A DNA stretch of 64,000 nucleotides from Euglena gracilis (taxonomy: Eukaryota > Euglenida > Euglenophyceae > Euglenales): positions 65,984,257-66,048,256 of the forward strand of contig CP154956.1 of NCBI GenBank assembly GCA_039621445.1, written 5' to 3'. The notes below the pieces were generated by a model. The model was not told the origin of the DNA, did no database searches, and saw only the letters and a list, made by a program, of their open reading frames with translations. Position numbers and translations under genes: made by a program. This document shows positions 48,601 through 59,475 of this stretch, piece after piece. Every line of letters starts with the position of its first letter. The stretch's first letter is position 1.

Positions 48601-51600
48601 CGAGGGTCCCCCCATGTGTATTAACCCTAGTTGGGCGACTCTTTGGGGTAGCTGGTACCCTGTAGGGGGAAATTTTCCACGCGTTCTAAAAGAAACATAT
48701 TTTTTCTAACGCAGGAACGTTGCAATTTTTTTTGGGAGTTTGTTACCATTGTTCATTGTTCTTGAGTCTGCTTGTTTGGTCCTTTCTTACGCAGGAATGC
48801 ACACATTCATAAATATTTTTATTCAAATAAATAATGCATAAAAATATTCATATACCGAGACAATTTCTGAGGTTATTAGAAGGAATAGGGTTAGGGTTAA
48901 GATTTCATCCCCAATGGTTGTCACCATCCCGCTCATCGTTGCTATTTCCCTCTACAGGGTACACAGCGAACCCAAAGAGTCGCCCAACTAGGGTTAAAAA
49001 CATGGGGGGACCCGAGCGAGGCGCCGAAGGCGCCGAGTGAGGGTCCCCCCATGTGTATTAACCCTAGTTGGGCGACTCTTTGGGGTAGCTGTGTACCCTG
49101 TAGAGGGAAACTTTCCACGCGTTTTAAAAGAATCATATTTTTTCTTACGCAGCAATACACTCATTTATTCAAAAATATTCCCTGAACGACATTCGAGGAG
49201 GATATTGAACTCCTCCTCGACATTCGAGGAGGATATTGAACTCCTCCTCGAACGACCTCGAATGACGTTCGAGGAGGATTTTGATCCTCCTCGAACGACC
49301 TCGAACGACATTCGAGGAGGATTTCGATCCTCCTCGAACGACCTCGAACGACATTCGAGGGGGATTTTGATCCTCCTCGAACGACATTCGAGGAGGATTT
49401 CGATCCTCCTCGAACGACCTCGAACGACATTCGAGGAGGATTTTGATCCTCCTCGAACGACCTCGAACGACGTTCGAGGAGGATTTTGATCCTCCTCGAA
49501 CGACCTCGAACGACATTCGAGGAGGATTTTGATCCTCCTCGAACGACCTCGAACGACGTTCGAGGAGGATTTCGATCCTCCTCGAACGACCTCGAACGAC
49601 GTTCGAGGAGGATCTCGAACCACCTCGAACGACGTTCGAGGAGGATCGAGATCCTCCTACTACTGTCCATCCCACTACCGTAACCCTCCCCTAGGTCAGC
49701 CGAAGGATGCCCGCCAAGTGGGAAAGGGAGAGGGGGATGCCCGGGAGGTGTCATCAGCGTCTTCTCCCGGCAGCTGCGCATCTCGGAGTACGGCGACGAG
49801 CAGACCAAGAGCATCTTCAGCCGGAAGAGCGAGGCAACGTTCGCGCTGATCAAGCCTGCGGGGCCCCTGCCCATCAGTGCGGTGCAGGCTCCGGCGCTTG
49901 GGATCGGCGCCAGCAATGCACCATTTGGTGGTGATGGCTGACATGAAGTGCCGTGCCTCAAAACGGGCCTCTCAGGCTCAAAGCCACACCACATCGCGTT
50001 GGGAGTCTCCCCAACCCCAACCACCCGCCCCATCCCCCCACCCCCCGGCCGATGCCTCCGCCCGCCGGCGGGTGCCCTCCCCGACGGGTACGAGCGGATG
50101 GGGGAGATCTTCCGCTGCATCGCAAAGGAGGGCATGCGCGTCAAGCGGATCCACATGGTCCAGCCCAGGGCGGCTCAGAACAAGCGAGTCCCACCAACCC
50201 CTCCCCAGCCGGAAGAAGGGCACCGCCCCTCCCGACCTCTCGGGGTCGCCCTGCGGTGGATGACACAGGAGGAGGCGGCAGAGTTCTTCGTTGCGGAGCA
50301 ATCTCAGCCGTACTACCGGGGGCGGAGCCCTCTTAAACCCCAAATGAAAATGAGAGGTTGGCAGGTTGCAGCTCACCTTCTTAAAATATATCCAGACTGA
50401 ACCCTGCACAACTTGAATTTTGCCCAGAATTCTCCGCTCCATTTCTATTCGGTTTCCGATGGTTTTCAGCAAATGGTGTCGCTCGGTCACTCCCGCACTG
50501 GCGCAGCTTCCACGGCAGCGGAAATGAACTCCGCGCCAGAGCATTCCGCTTGTGCCTGCACCAAGGGTGGGGGGAGGTCCCCACCTCAAACCCGGCGGAT
50601 TGACAAGACTGACCCCGCAGTCCCTGCCCTCCCACCCCCGGCCACGGCCCAGCGGGCCCCGGGGCAGACCTCCTGCAGCACGTCGTGGCGTACCCCATCG
50701 TGGCCCTCCACCTCGTGGGGGAGGACTGCGTCACGCGGTGGAACAAGGCCCTCGGCCCCCGCGACCCCCTGCAGGCCCGGCAGGCGGCGCCGCCCCCAGG
50801 CGGCCCCTCCGCCCCGGGGCAGCAGCCGCGTAACTCCTTCGTGCCAGGCTGCAGGTGGATGGACGCGTGGAAACCACAGGTATCAAGGGTTTGCCAGGAT
50901 TGGCAGGGGCTCCGCTGCAGGCAATGGTGGTGATGGTGTATGTGGGTGCTGCACATGGATGCACGCATGTCTACATGTGTGTGGCTATGTATATTCATAT
51001 GTATGTATATAATATATATGCATGTAATATATATATATATATATATTATGTGTGTGCACATATATATTGTGTCTATTGTATGTGTGATTATCAAAATGGA
51101 AACGATGTGCCAGTGGAACCCCACCGCCTGGGGTCCCATAAGCAGAACGTTGGGGGCGGGGGTCGCTGTTATTTGCCCAACTCTGCTTTTTTGGCCTTTT
51201 GTGCCGTAACTCCCATTTTTTCCGTTCGAGTTCGGGATAGGATTGGGGTTAGGGTGGGGAATAGGGCTAGGGTTAGGATAAGCCAAAAGGTAGGCCGAAT
51301 TCAGGGCAGAATTCTGGCCCAAGGTGAGGGTGTAATATGTCCTAACTTAAATTTGGCCCAACCGCCCCAAAAACAAAACCTTTACCCTACTTCCTAACCC
51401 TAACCCAATTCCCAACCCTAGCCGTATTCAGGGGGGGGAAATGCGCTGCGCATTTTTCCGCATTTTTGCGCATTTTTGCGCATTTTTTGCACATTCCCCC
51501 CCATTTTTGCACATTTTCCATTTTTTGCGCATTTTTTGCGCATTTTTTGCCCAATTTTGCACATTTTGCCATTTTTGCACATTTTCCACCCAAATCACAT

Positions 51601-53801
51601 GCTCACCGAAATTTGCCCACGTTCAACTGACCCATTTCTGTTTCCAACGAACCCATTTTCGCACTTTTTTGGCCAAAATGCCTTCATTTCAGCTCTTTTT
51701 GGTGATTTTGGTTTAATTTTGGGTTTATTGTTGGAAATTTGTCTAAGTCCTTTTTCCCTGAGGAATGTCACAAACTCAGCGCATTTTTTTGCGCATTTTT
51801 TTGCGCATTTTTGCGCATTTTTTTCCGAGGGCCGTCCAGGCATTTCCCCCCCCCCTGCCGTATTCCTCACCCTGACCCCTAAACCTGCAATAGTAAAATG
51901 CAGTCAGCCCAAGATCCGGGTTGGGCAAAAAAGTGGGACCCCCCGGGGGTATTAGAACGTCTTTTCCATCTGAATATCTGCGCATAGAATGCAGACAGTT
52001 TGCGTTGTTTGCATAATGCCTAAAAGACGGAGAACCCAGTCCACCCAAACATCCAGTGCTGAATTCGCCAAGTGGCCTTGCGGGGGCGTCCTGCGTGCAA
52101 TCCCTGCGCGCCAAGTATGGGACCAGCGTCGTGCTGAACGTGGGTCATGAGCAGGGGAGGATGAACGCGTTCCCCAAGAAAAGGGGCCAACCCAGAAACG
52201 TCACCCTGGGCCCATACCAGGTTTTGGGGAAGGTTTTGGGGATAGCCACGTTCGCTTCATCCTGCCCTGAGAGTGGGTCGGAGGATGGGCGGGCGGCGGA
52301 CCGTGAGTTGCAGTTCTTCTTTGGGGACAACTCCTCCGTGAAACGTCGCAGCCGCTGGCAGACATGCAAAACCCGATGCGGCCCGTCTCCAAGATATGGG
52401 ACTCGTCAAGTCAGAATTGATTTCCACCAGCATCCACCAGGATCCACAAAGAAGAGAGCTGGTAGGTCATTTTTCTCTTTGTTTGCTTTCTTTTGGTTTT
52501 CATTTTCTCCACAGTTTGTGGTGTTTTTTTTTCTTTGAATGTTCAGAACAATTTCTTTGTCTTTTGACTGAAAAAAAGGATTTGTTGTTTGCTGCAGAGT
52601 TAGCTTCCCACACATACAAACCCCCCCAAATAACATCCCCCAATGATAAACCCCCAAAATCCCCTTTCAAACTTTTTGGGGATTACTCTGAGCTGGTCTC
52701 AGAATGGTGTAAGTAGATTTTATCGGACTTTTTCTGTTCGCCATTGCAGCATGTGTTTCAGGTGGGTGGGAGATTGGTAGGGGGGTGGGGGGGGGGGTTG
52801 CGAACAAGCTGTACACACATTCACATGCGACCTCCATGTGCTGTGGCTGGGTCGTGGGCAGATGTGCCCTGCCGTGTGGGACCTGTCCCTCCGCTGTCGG
52901 CCGGCGCGGGCAACAACGCGGCGCTGACCAACTGCACCCTGGGCCTCATCAAGCCCCACGCCGTGGCCCAGGGGATCGCGGGGGACATCCTGCAGGCCGT
53001 CCTGGACGAGGGCTTCGAGGTCTCCGCCATCGGCGCGGTCGCCCTCACGACGGGCGACGCGGAGGACTTCCTCGAGGTGTACAAAGGGGTCGTGCCGGAG
53101 TACCGCCCCCGGCCCTGCTCGCCCCCAGCCAGCGAGCCCCACGCCCGCAAAGAGACACCCCGGAAGAAGTGTGTGAAATTTGGTGGATTTGGTGTATTTT
53201 GGTGGATTCCCCGCGCCACTTCAGCTGTAGTTAGCCAAATTCCTGGTGGACAGGGGGCACTTGAAGTTGTACCGCTTTGGGTCGCGCCCTCGCCCACGCA
53301 TTCCACCGTTCACCCATTCAAGTATTCAACCGTTCGTTCCAAGGACCAGTCGTGTGTTCGATGCCCGAAGTTGCGGATGTATGGGTCAATTGTGTTGGTC
53401 ACCTCGGGGGCGATGGTTCTGTCTGGCCTGAGGCGGGTGCTGTTCGGCAATCAGGCAGTTCAGCAGTCCATTTCCTTTTTGGGAGAACGGCGAGGCGGTC
53501 CTCAATTGGAGGAGGGGCACGGCCTGGCCTGCGGGCCATGGTGGAGCAGCTCACGCTTGGCCCCTGCTGGGCGCTGGAGATCCGGGCCGAGAACGCGGCG
53601 CCGACCTTCCACCCGGCCCCCGGCGCTGGCAGGGGCCCTGAAGGAGGAAGGCTCCTGGTCAAAAGACCCGGGGGTTGCACACAGCAGGCCACTTCAGCCG
53701 ACTTTCACCGAAGCTGCCGCCCGGGTGGACAACACCAGCCCAGAGGCTGTGGTGTGTGGGTGGTGCTGTGTGTGTGTGAGTGGGTGGGTGTGGGTGTGTG
53801 G

Positions 53802-53836
<35 letters not shown>

Positions 53837-53853
53837 TGAGTGAGAGAGAGAGA

Positions 53854-53935
<82 letters not shown>

Positions 53936-53991
53936 CCGGCAAAGCCGCAAACCCGACAAAACGACCCAAACCAACTCCCGCAGGCAGCAGG

Positions 53992-54051
<60 letters not shown>

Positions 54052-54548
54052 AGCAGCAGCGGCAGCTTTCCTTCCAGGAGGACACCGGGGGCCGTGGTGG
54101 TGGGCCAGTGATGACGCAGCGTAGTGAGCCGGCACCCCGGTTTCGCTGTGCCGGAGGCCAGGCGGGGGACGCCCTGCCGTCACCACCCAGAGCACCTCCT
54201 GGAATGAAAACAAAGCAGCCCCCTCCACCTCCGACACTCCCGCATCACACACTTCCCATCCACACCAATCTGGAAGAGAGAGAGAGAGAGAGAGAGTGGG
54301 AGGGTGGGTGGGTGGTGAATGGGTAAAGACCACATTGGGGGGCAGGCGGAGGGGGCCGGCCCCGGGCGTTCTGCGGGCCGCACGACCCGGAGATCGCGCG
54401 GGTGCTGAAGCCGCAGTCGCTGCGGGCGCGGTTCGGGGCGGACAAGATCAAGAACGCGGTGCACTGCACCGACCTGCCGGAGGACGCCGGGCTGGAGGTG
54501 GAGTTCTTCTTCCGCATCCTGGCAGCCCGCATGGTGGAGGGCGACTGA
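45628..54548 (+). CDS. NME7: NME7: DM10 domain plus two nucleoside-diphosphate-kinase domains (flagellar axoneme)
   Basis: NME7 is a conserved protein of motile cilia, located in the doublet microtubule lumen and linked to gamma-tubulin complexes. Eleven exons: 45628–45696, 45909–46044, 49745–49857, 50083–50162, 50259–50319, 50667–50793, 52099–52148, 52275–52320, 52895–53104, 53533–53610, 54364–54548. Together they give 384 aa; human NME7 is 376. The DM10 domain shows TVEMYDIKNRRIFLKR, then SVFSRQLRISEYGDE. NDK-A has ALIKPDGYERMGEIF, HMVQMTQEEAAEFF and the active-site His in NVGHGSED. NDK-B has LGLIKPHAV, VYKGVVPEYRAMVEQL, CGPHDPEIARVLKP and the active-site His in NAVHCTDLPED. Both catalytic histidines are present. 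Every phase fits. Intron 1 is GT–AG; introns 2–10 are nonconventional. Intron 2 holds large repeat arrays. ATG 45628 is chosen because it opens the DM10-aligned frame. Confidence 0.96.
46217..46614 (+). mobile_element. AAATAATACC inverted-repeat element, intact copy with flanking direct repeats
   Basis: About 398 bp from GTAAACCCCCCCAAATAAT to ATTATTTGGGGGGGGTTAC. An 18-bp direct repeat TACCAATCGCTTGCTTGC occurs at 46194–46211 and 46612–46629, overlapping the right tip by three bases. That is the footprint expected of an insertion. The interior is the reverse complement of 19591–19958. It lies in NME7 intron 2, 170 bp after exon 2. Confidence 0.88.
47405..47835. repeat. 43-bp palindromic tandem array (left array)
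   Basis: Nine or so units containing TTCGAGGAGGATTTTGATCC joined to TCCTCGAACGACCTCGAACGACA. Each unit forms a hairpin with a 12-bp perfect stem (TTCGAGGAGGAT/ATCCTCCTCGAA) and a TTTG or TTCG loop. In NME7 intron 2. Open frames across it on either strand are repeat artefacts. Confidence 0.95.
47925..49180. repeat. Three direct copies of a ~440-bp foldback repeat
   Basis: AGGAATAGGGTTAGGGTTAA occurs at about 48003, 48443 and 48882, a 440-bp period. Each unit contains a long hairpin: ACAGCGAACCCAAAGAGTCG, CCCAACTAGGGTT and ACATGGGGGGACC are mirrored by GGTCCCCCCATGTG, AACCCTAGTTGGG and CGACTCTTTGGGGTAGC around a GGCGCCGAAGGCGCC centre. The array is sandwiched between two 43-bp palindromic arrays. 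A single diverged relative lies at 61998–62157. Confidence 0.93.
49183..49660. repeat. 43-bp palindromic tandem array (right array)
   Basis: Same unit as the array at 47405, about ten units with more variation (some truncated, some GACGTTCGAGG). It ends about 85 bp before NME7 exon 3. Confidence 0.95.
50163..50258 (+). other. NME7: Shortest nonconventional intron (NME7 intron 4, 96 bp)
   Basis: CAGGGCG (50166–50172) pairs with CGCCCTG (50247–50253), leaving GCC before and CGGTG after. Removing it gives HMVQ|MTQEEAAEFF, the exact NDK spacing. It is a multiple of three with no in-frame stop, so retention would insert 32 residues. Confidence 0.9.
50985..51075. repeat. AT/TG-rich simple repeat
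   Basis: ATATATAT and TGTATGTATATA tracts in NME7 intron 6. Confidence 0.9.
51225..51425. repeat. Small interstitial TTAGGG/CCCTAA patch
   Basis: GGGGTTAGGGTGGGG, GGGCTAGGGTTAGG on the left and CCTAACCCTAACCC, CCAACCCTAGCC on the right form a loose inverted pair of telomere-like motifs in NME7 intron 6. Confidence 0.75.
51440..51830. repeat. Degenerate TTTTTGCGCA low-complexity block
   Basis: Repeated CATTTTTGCGCATTTTTTGC-like units at 51440–51590 and again at 51780–51825, in NME7 intron 6. Similar blocks occur at 23934–24290 and 59840–60370. Confidence 0.85.
53808..53932. repeat. (GA)n microsatellite
   Basis: About 120 bp of GA with a few GTGA interruptions, in NME7 intron 10. Confidence 0.97.
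53984..54065. repeat. (AGC)n trinucleotide repeat
   Basis: Imperfect CAG/AGC units in NME7 intron 10. It would encode Ser or Gln runs but lies between two well-defined NME7 exons and is intronic. Confidence 0.93.
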
Positions 54549-56739
54549 CCCCAACCCCGGCCCGCCCGCCGGCCGGACAGCACACGCATGCAGCGCGGGG
54601 CCCCGGAGCCCAGCTTCTGCTTTCCCAGCTCGAAGCGGATAGAACAGCCGATGCATCCGTCGTCTGCCCCTGTGGTGCATCGCCAGACCCCTCTGTTCTC
54701 CCATTCGACATTTGACATGGGGAAAGCATTTGAGTTATTCTTACAAAGTCACAGGGAACATTCTTCATTTTTCATTCCTTTTCATTTTTAACTAACATGT
54801 TCCACGAGCAACAACAAGATGGATCAATTCAATTTCATCGTTAAAAATCTGCATTGGCAGAGAGTCTGCCCCCCCCTCCCCGTGCGAAATGAGCTTTTGT
54901 CCAATTACGCCCCGCCCCCTGATCAATTTGACGCTTTTCTTTTCACAGGAAGCCATTTTATTCAACGATCACCCCTTGATCAGCAGTCAAGAGAGAAGAC
55001 CACTTCCGATGACTGCCCACTCTCCACACGGGCACCGATTTGCCCGGTGGTTATGGGCGTAACAGACAGATCTGAAGGCTTTTTTTTTGCTTTAGGAGGT
55101 TCTCACCCATCATTGTGCAAAAAAAGGTCGCTTATTATGCCCAATGGTAAGCCCCCAACCCAAGTCCATTGATCCAAACAGTGAATGGGGGAGAACATGC
55201 CCCCCTTCTTTCTTTGTTTTTCTTTTGCTTTCTTTTGTATGTGGTGTGAGTGAGTGTGAGTGTGGTTTTATGCTGCTTTTCTTCAAAAAGAGGGGGGAGA
55301 CAACTCTGATTTGACAAACGAAGAGCTGAGAGGCAGGAGGTTTTTGCCAGAGCCATCGATCCTCCTGAAAAAGGTTCCTCTGTACATCTCTGTTTTGTAG
55401 CATTTCTGTTTTTTTTTTGTTGGGAAGAGGTGCAGCAGTTTCATTGGCAATGTGATGTGTACTGTCTTGGCAGTGAGGGAAGCAGATCTTTAGCCAGCAG
55501 TAACAAAGTCTTTGGGGGGAGGGGGAGGAATGCTTGAAAAGCAGCCGACTCATCCCCTGATCGTTGCTGACAGCCTCTCCGCATACCAACCACCAGCGCA
55601 CCTGCCCAGTCACAGTGTTCCGTCTCCGTTTTATGAATTAGTCACTCAAGCATGTGTTCCCTCCCTTGGCACGCGGGAAGACTACACTGCCTGTTACCTG
55701 TCTTTCACACAGATGTGAAATTGATTAATTTTGATTCAAACTAAAGTAACAATATTTCCCAAGAAGTTAATTCACAGTTAAAGTTTAAACAGATTGAGAT
55801 GTCAAGTGTACAGCGATGGTTGTTGTTGTTCACATCTTCTGAATCGGAGGGGGGGGATCACCAAAACATAACAAAGAACACAAGCTCTCTCTTTGGAGAG
55901 CCACAGAAAGCAAAACCCCCTCACCCCACCCAGGACAGGGGGTGGGTGACCATCGCTGGAAAAAGGAGAGGGGTTATTGCACCATTAGGAATTTTGATTG
56001 AAATAGCATTGTAACAGCATAAAGTAGCGACATTCCAAGCATAATCAACCCCAGGTCAGATTTTTAGCACGCCCCGAATGTAAGAAGATATTTGGGGTTT
56101 TGCTCCTCATATTAAACCAGCGGCACCTCCGATTCCCCCCCTCTCTCTGTTCAGTTGGAGGTTGCACCTGAGAGGGGTTGGAAGCCCGAATGAGATACGC
56201 AAACCCTTGATGCCATTGCAAAGGTTGAGTATTGTTTCAAACTGCATACCATTCCTGCATTGAGAATCCATTGTTCAAAGGTCTTTTTTGCGCTTTCTGG
56301 AAATTTATCATTCTTTTTCCAAATGTGCACTACCTCCCCTAGGAGATTGTCTAGTAGAAAACGGTAAATTTTCTGTATTTTTCCATCTCGCACGACGCCA
56401 GAAGGGGGTTATATTTGGTCGTCAAATCGTCAGGAGGCAAGTCAGTGGGTACAGAGGTCGGAGACACGTTACAGGAGGACAGCAAATACACGTAAATTCC
56501 CCCAAATACATCCCCCCTGATACAATTTTCAAAATCTGGCATTTTTCCTTGAAAATGTATTTTTTCCGATGGTGGGCTCTCTCTCTGGATGTGCTCTGCA
56601 CCAAAAAGTTACATCACCCCCGACCCCCTGAACAGCTCAAAAACTGTCTTCACACAGGTCAGCAAGCTCTTTGGGGACACGTCGGCAAATATCAGTGGGT
56701 CCGGGACCAGGCATTATTTTTTAAGGCGAGATTTCTCAA

Positions 56740-56835
56740 AAAAATTTAAGGCGTTTTTAAGGTTTTCTAAGGTTTTTTAAGGTTTTTTGAGGATTTTAAA
56801 AAAATTTAAGGTTTTTTAAGGCATTTTTTTCCTCA
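56740..56835. repeat. TTTTTTAAGG repeat
   Basis: Serial AAGGTTTTTTAAGG units; a second block of the same motif lies at about 58300–58455. Both are followed within 150 bp by GC-richer sequence. Confidence 0.9.
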
Positions 56836-57334
56836 ACTAAAATGTCAGACCCCGAAGATGGCCCGATGGCTTCAGACTCCTCTGTGGCTTCGGAACGCCC
56901 AAGGAAGAAGCCTAGGGCGAAACATGGGGATCACGGCGGTCCATGAGGGACAGTTATTGTCAACAGGCAAGCAAATGTCCTGAATAGGGTCAGAGATTTA
57001 AAGTAATTGCAATGAAAATAATGGATGGTTTCGGTTCTGGGTCGGCAATGTTACGTGGTTGCCAGAAATTGTATTTCTTGGGTTCTCAGGCATTTGTGAT
57101 TCCCCCATTTCACCTGTGCACATGGTGGGATGTGCTGGGGTGGAAGGTTTTTGGTGTTTTTAATAAAAGGATCCCCTCAACAGTGGGGTGTAACAGTTCA
57201 TAAGCTGTTCTCCGTGTGTCAGGGTAAAGGGTCCCAGAAATTTTGTATGGAAACTTTACCCTAACCCAACGCCTTTAAATAACATCATCAACTTTTTAGG
57301 TTCTGAATTGCAGCGGCCTTCGGCCGCCTCCGGG

Positions 57335-57495
57335 GGGGGGGGGCTTAAAAAGTCGGTCGACTAGTCGATCGAATTTTGAAGGGTCGACCGACTAGTCGAT
57401 CGACTAGTCGGTGGGGTCAAACCCCGTTTACATTATACTGGGGGAGGGGGGAGGTTCTGGGTAGTCGATCGACCTAGTCTATCGACTACCCAGAA
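57335..57495. repeat. Palindromic GTCGATCGACTAGTCG block
   Basis: AGTCGGTCGACTAGTCGATC and CGACCGACTAGTCGATCGAC, then GGGTAGTCGATCGACC and ATCGACTACCC. The design matches the 1.15-kb element ends (GTAGTCGGCCGACTA) but with GATC in place of GGCC, suggesting a related family. Confidence 0.8.
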
Positions 57496-57504
57496 CTCCC
57501 CCCC

Positions 57505-57965
57505 TTACCGTATCCCTAACCCGAACCCTATCCCTAACCCCATCCCTAACCCAAGCCCTAAACGTATCCTTAACTCTAACCCTATCCCTAACCCTATCCC
57601 TAACCCTATCCCAAACCCTAACCCTAACCCCAACCCTATCCCTAACCGTATTCCTAACCCCATCCCTAACCCTAACCCCAATCCAAACCCTAACCCTAAC
57701 CCTATCCCAATGACCCTATCCCTATCCCGAACCCTATCCCTAACCCTAACCCCAACCCTATCAATGACCCTATCCCTATCCCGAACCCTAACCCTATCCC
57801 TAACCCTATCCCTAACCAACCCTAACCCCAACCCTAACCCTAACCGTATCCCTAACCGTATCCCTAACCCTAATCCAAACCCTAACCCTAACCCTATCAA
57901 TGACCCCATCCCGAACCCTAACCCTATCCCTAACCCCTAACCATATCCCTATTCCATCCCTAACC
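57505..57965. repeat. Interstitial telomere-like array (CCCTAACCC, degenerate)
   Basis: About 460 bp of CCCTAACCCTATCCCTAACC-type units with frequent TATCCC, GTATCC and CCGAACC variants. High degeneracy and flanking unique sequence show that it is interstitial, not a chromosome end. Confidence 0.93.
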
Positions 57966-58044
57966 CTGACAGTTTGACAGTTTATAAACCAAATTGAGAA
58001 TAATTTGGTCGGGGGGGGCTTAAATTTCAAAAAGGGGGGGTAAT

Positions 58045-58125
58045 GCGGCACAGTGGAGGTCGGGCCGACCTCAGGTCGATAACACCATGGTCGGGCCGAC
58101 CATAGGTCGGCCCGACCTCCAGAAG
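58045..58125. repeat. GGTCGGGCCGACC hairpin pair
   Basis: GGAGGTCGGGCCGACCT on the left, GGTCGGCCCGACCTCC on the right, and CATGGTCGGGCCGACCAT between: nested perfect palindromes, a small foldback. Confidence 0.85.
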
Positions 58126-58867
58126 TAGCATGGCCAATATTCCGCCCGGGGCCCATTACACACTACCTCTCTAATGCCAGAAACCTTGGCAAATCCGGTT
58201 TTCACATTGTTTGTTCACAACCGCTTCTGCATTGACTGGCTTTATGCGGGGTTTCAAACATGCCATTATTTGTTTGTTGCAAGAAAATTTTTTCCAGGGA
58301 GAATTTTTAAGGTTTTTAAGGTCATCGCAGGGAAGAAAAATTTCCCCGGGGTGATTTTTTTAAGGTTTTTTAAGGTTTTTAAAGGATTTTAAAGGCATTT
58401 TGGCAAAAAAAAAATTCAGGTTTTTTAAGGTTTTTTAAGGTTTTTTAAGGCGCCTTAAAAAATAATAATGCCTGTCCGGGAACAACAAAATAATGAGAAT
58501 TATCAATGCCCCTCCACAAACAACACTATTTTTTCTTTCCACAGTGCATGTTCCGATCCGTGGTCCCTGAAGGACTGACGCTTTTGATTTCACTAGCGCC
58601 ACATGTCGTCCACCGCGAGCACTCTGTCGAAAGAGCGGGCGGCTGGCTTTAAAGGTGTGTGCATTTTGGGCACTTTTTGTCAATGAATGCAAAAAAATTA
58701 TTTCGACACAAAGCGCTGATAGGAAAACTTGACTTTTGGGTACTCCCCCAGCCCACGAACTTTTTTTGACCCCTTGTCTACAACTGAGTCCCCGGTCGGA
58801 GGACCGAAGTTACCAGTCATTGGACAGTTTCCCACGCTTTCCTATGCCAACAATATCCTCCCCTTGT

Positions 58868-59475
58868 GCAGGCCGCACGTTGTGGGACCGGGAGCCGCCC
58901 TTTCCTGGTCCGGAGAACTACGTCCCTGTGAGGCCTCCCACGATGTACCTGCCCCCACGCTGTGCGGTGGTGACCCGAGGTGGAATCCCGAATGTGTTCT
59001 CCCAAGGGAACGCCACCTTGGATGTACTCGGTTTTGGGACTTCCTCCCCCTCCAGGGGGCTCGGTATGTCTGACGCACTGAGAACCCTTGCATTCCGCCC
59101 CACCCCCCCACCCAAGGGGTTTCGCTCTTTTTCTTTGGTGCTGAGCGGCGGAAAACCTTTATCACCGCCCAAATTTGCTTTCCTGGTGGGAACAGTGGGG
59201 TTTAGGTGGGGGGTGTCTCCCACCCCTTCGTGGGTTGACCCCACACCCAACTGCCTTTAAATCGTGCCCTGGGCAGGGAGGTGGGCTCCGGTGCACCACC
59301 GGGCCCATCCTGCGACGCCGGACCGCTGGTGGGGAATCCCCCTGGACCGCAGCACGGGGCTGTCCAAGTACGTGGAATGGCCCCCAACGCCGGCGGTGTG
59401 CCACTGCTGTGGGCATCAGGATTTTGCAGAAGGGTTTGGAGTGCTCCCTCCAGGAAAAGGAATTAAAATTGCAAC
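58868..59475 (+). CDS. Possible gene fragment with PG-rich segment
   Basis: A GC-rich stretch at about 58868–58990 reads LWDREPPFPGPENYVPV and PPTMYLPPRCAVVTRGG. It faintly recalls PG-rich (SHIPPO-type) repeats of flagellar proteins. A second block at about 59270–59450 reads PDRWWGIPLDRSTGLSKYVEW in one frame. No junction, start or stop could be fixed. This is a weak candidate, listed because composition and block structure match true exons elsewhere. Confidence 0.25.

Larger units (their letters stand above)
54549..58725. other. Intergenic, no exon recognised apart from repeats
   Basis: Follows the NME7 stop. No polyadenylation signal can be singled out. Contains AAGGTTTTTT runs, a telomere-like array and palindromic blocks listed separately. 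Confidence 0.5.

Noticed and set aside
47405-49660. CRISPR-like direct repeats
   Set aside because: Units abut with no unique spacers, no cas genes are present, and the genome is eukaryotic.
50083-50400. Reading NME7 exons 4 and 5 as one continuous exon with a 32-residue insert
   Set aside because: The frame is open, but the NDK alignment needs HMVQ joined directly to MTQEEA, and the 7-bp CAGGGCG/CGCCCTG stem sits exactly at the predicted ends.
53659-54333. 224-codon Ser/Leu-rich minus-strand frame
   Set aside because: Translation of the GA and AGC repeats in NME7 intron 10.
57505-57965. Chromosome end (true telomere)
   Set aside because: Units are too degenerate and unique sequence continues for 6 kb beyond it.
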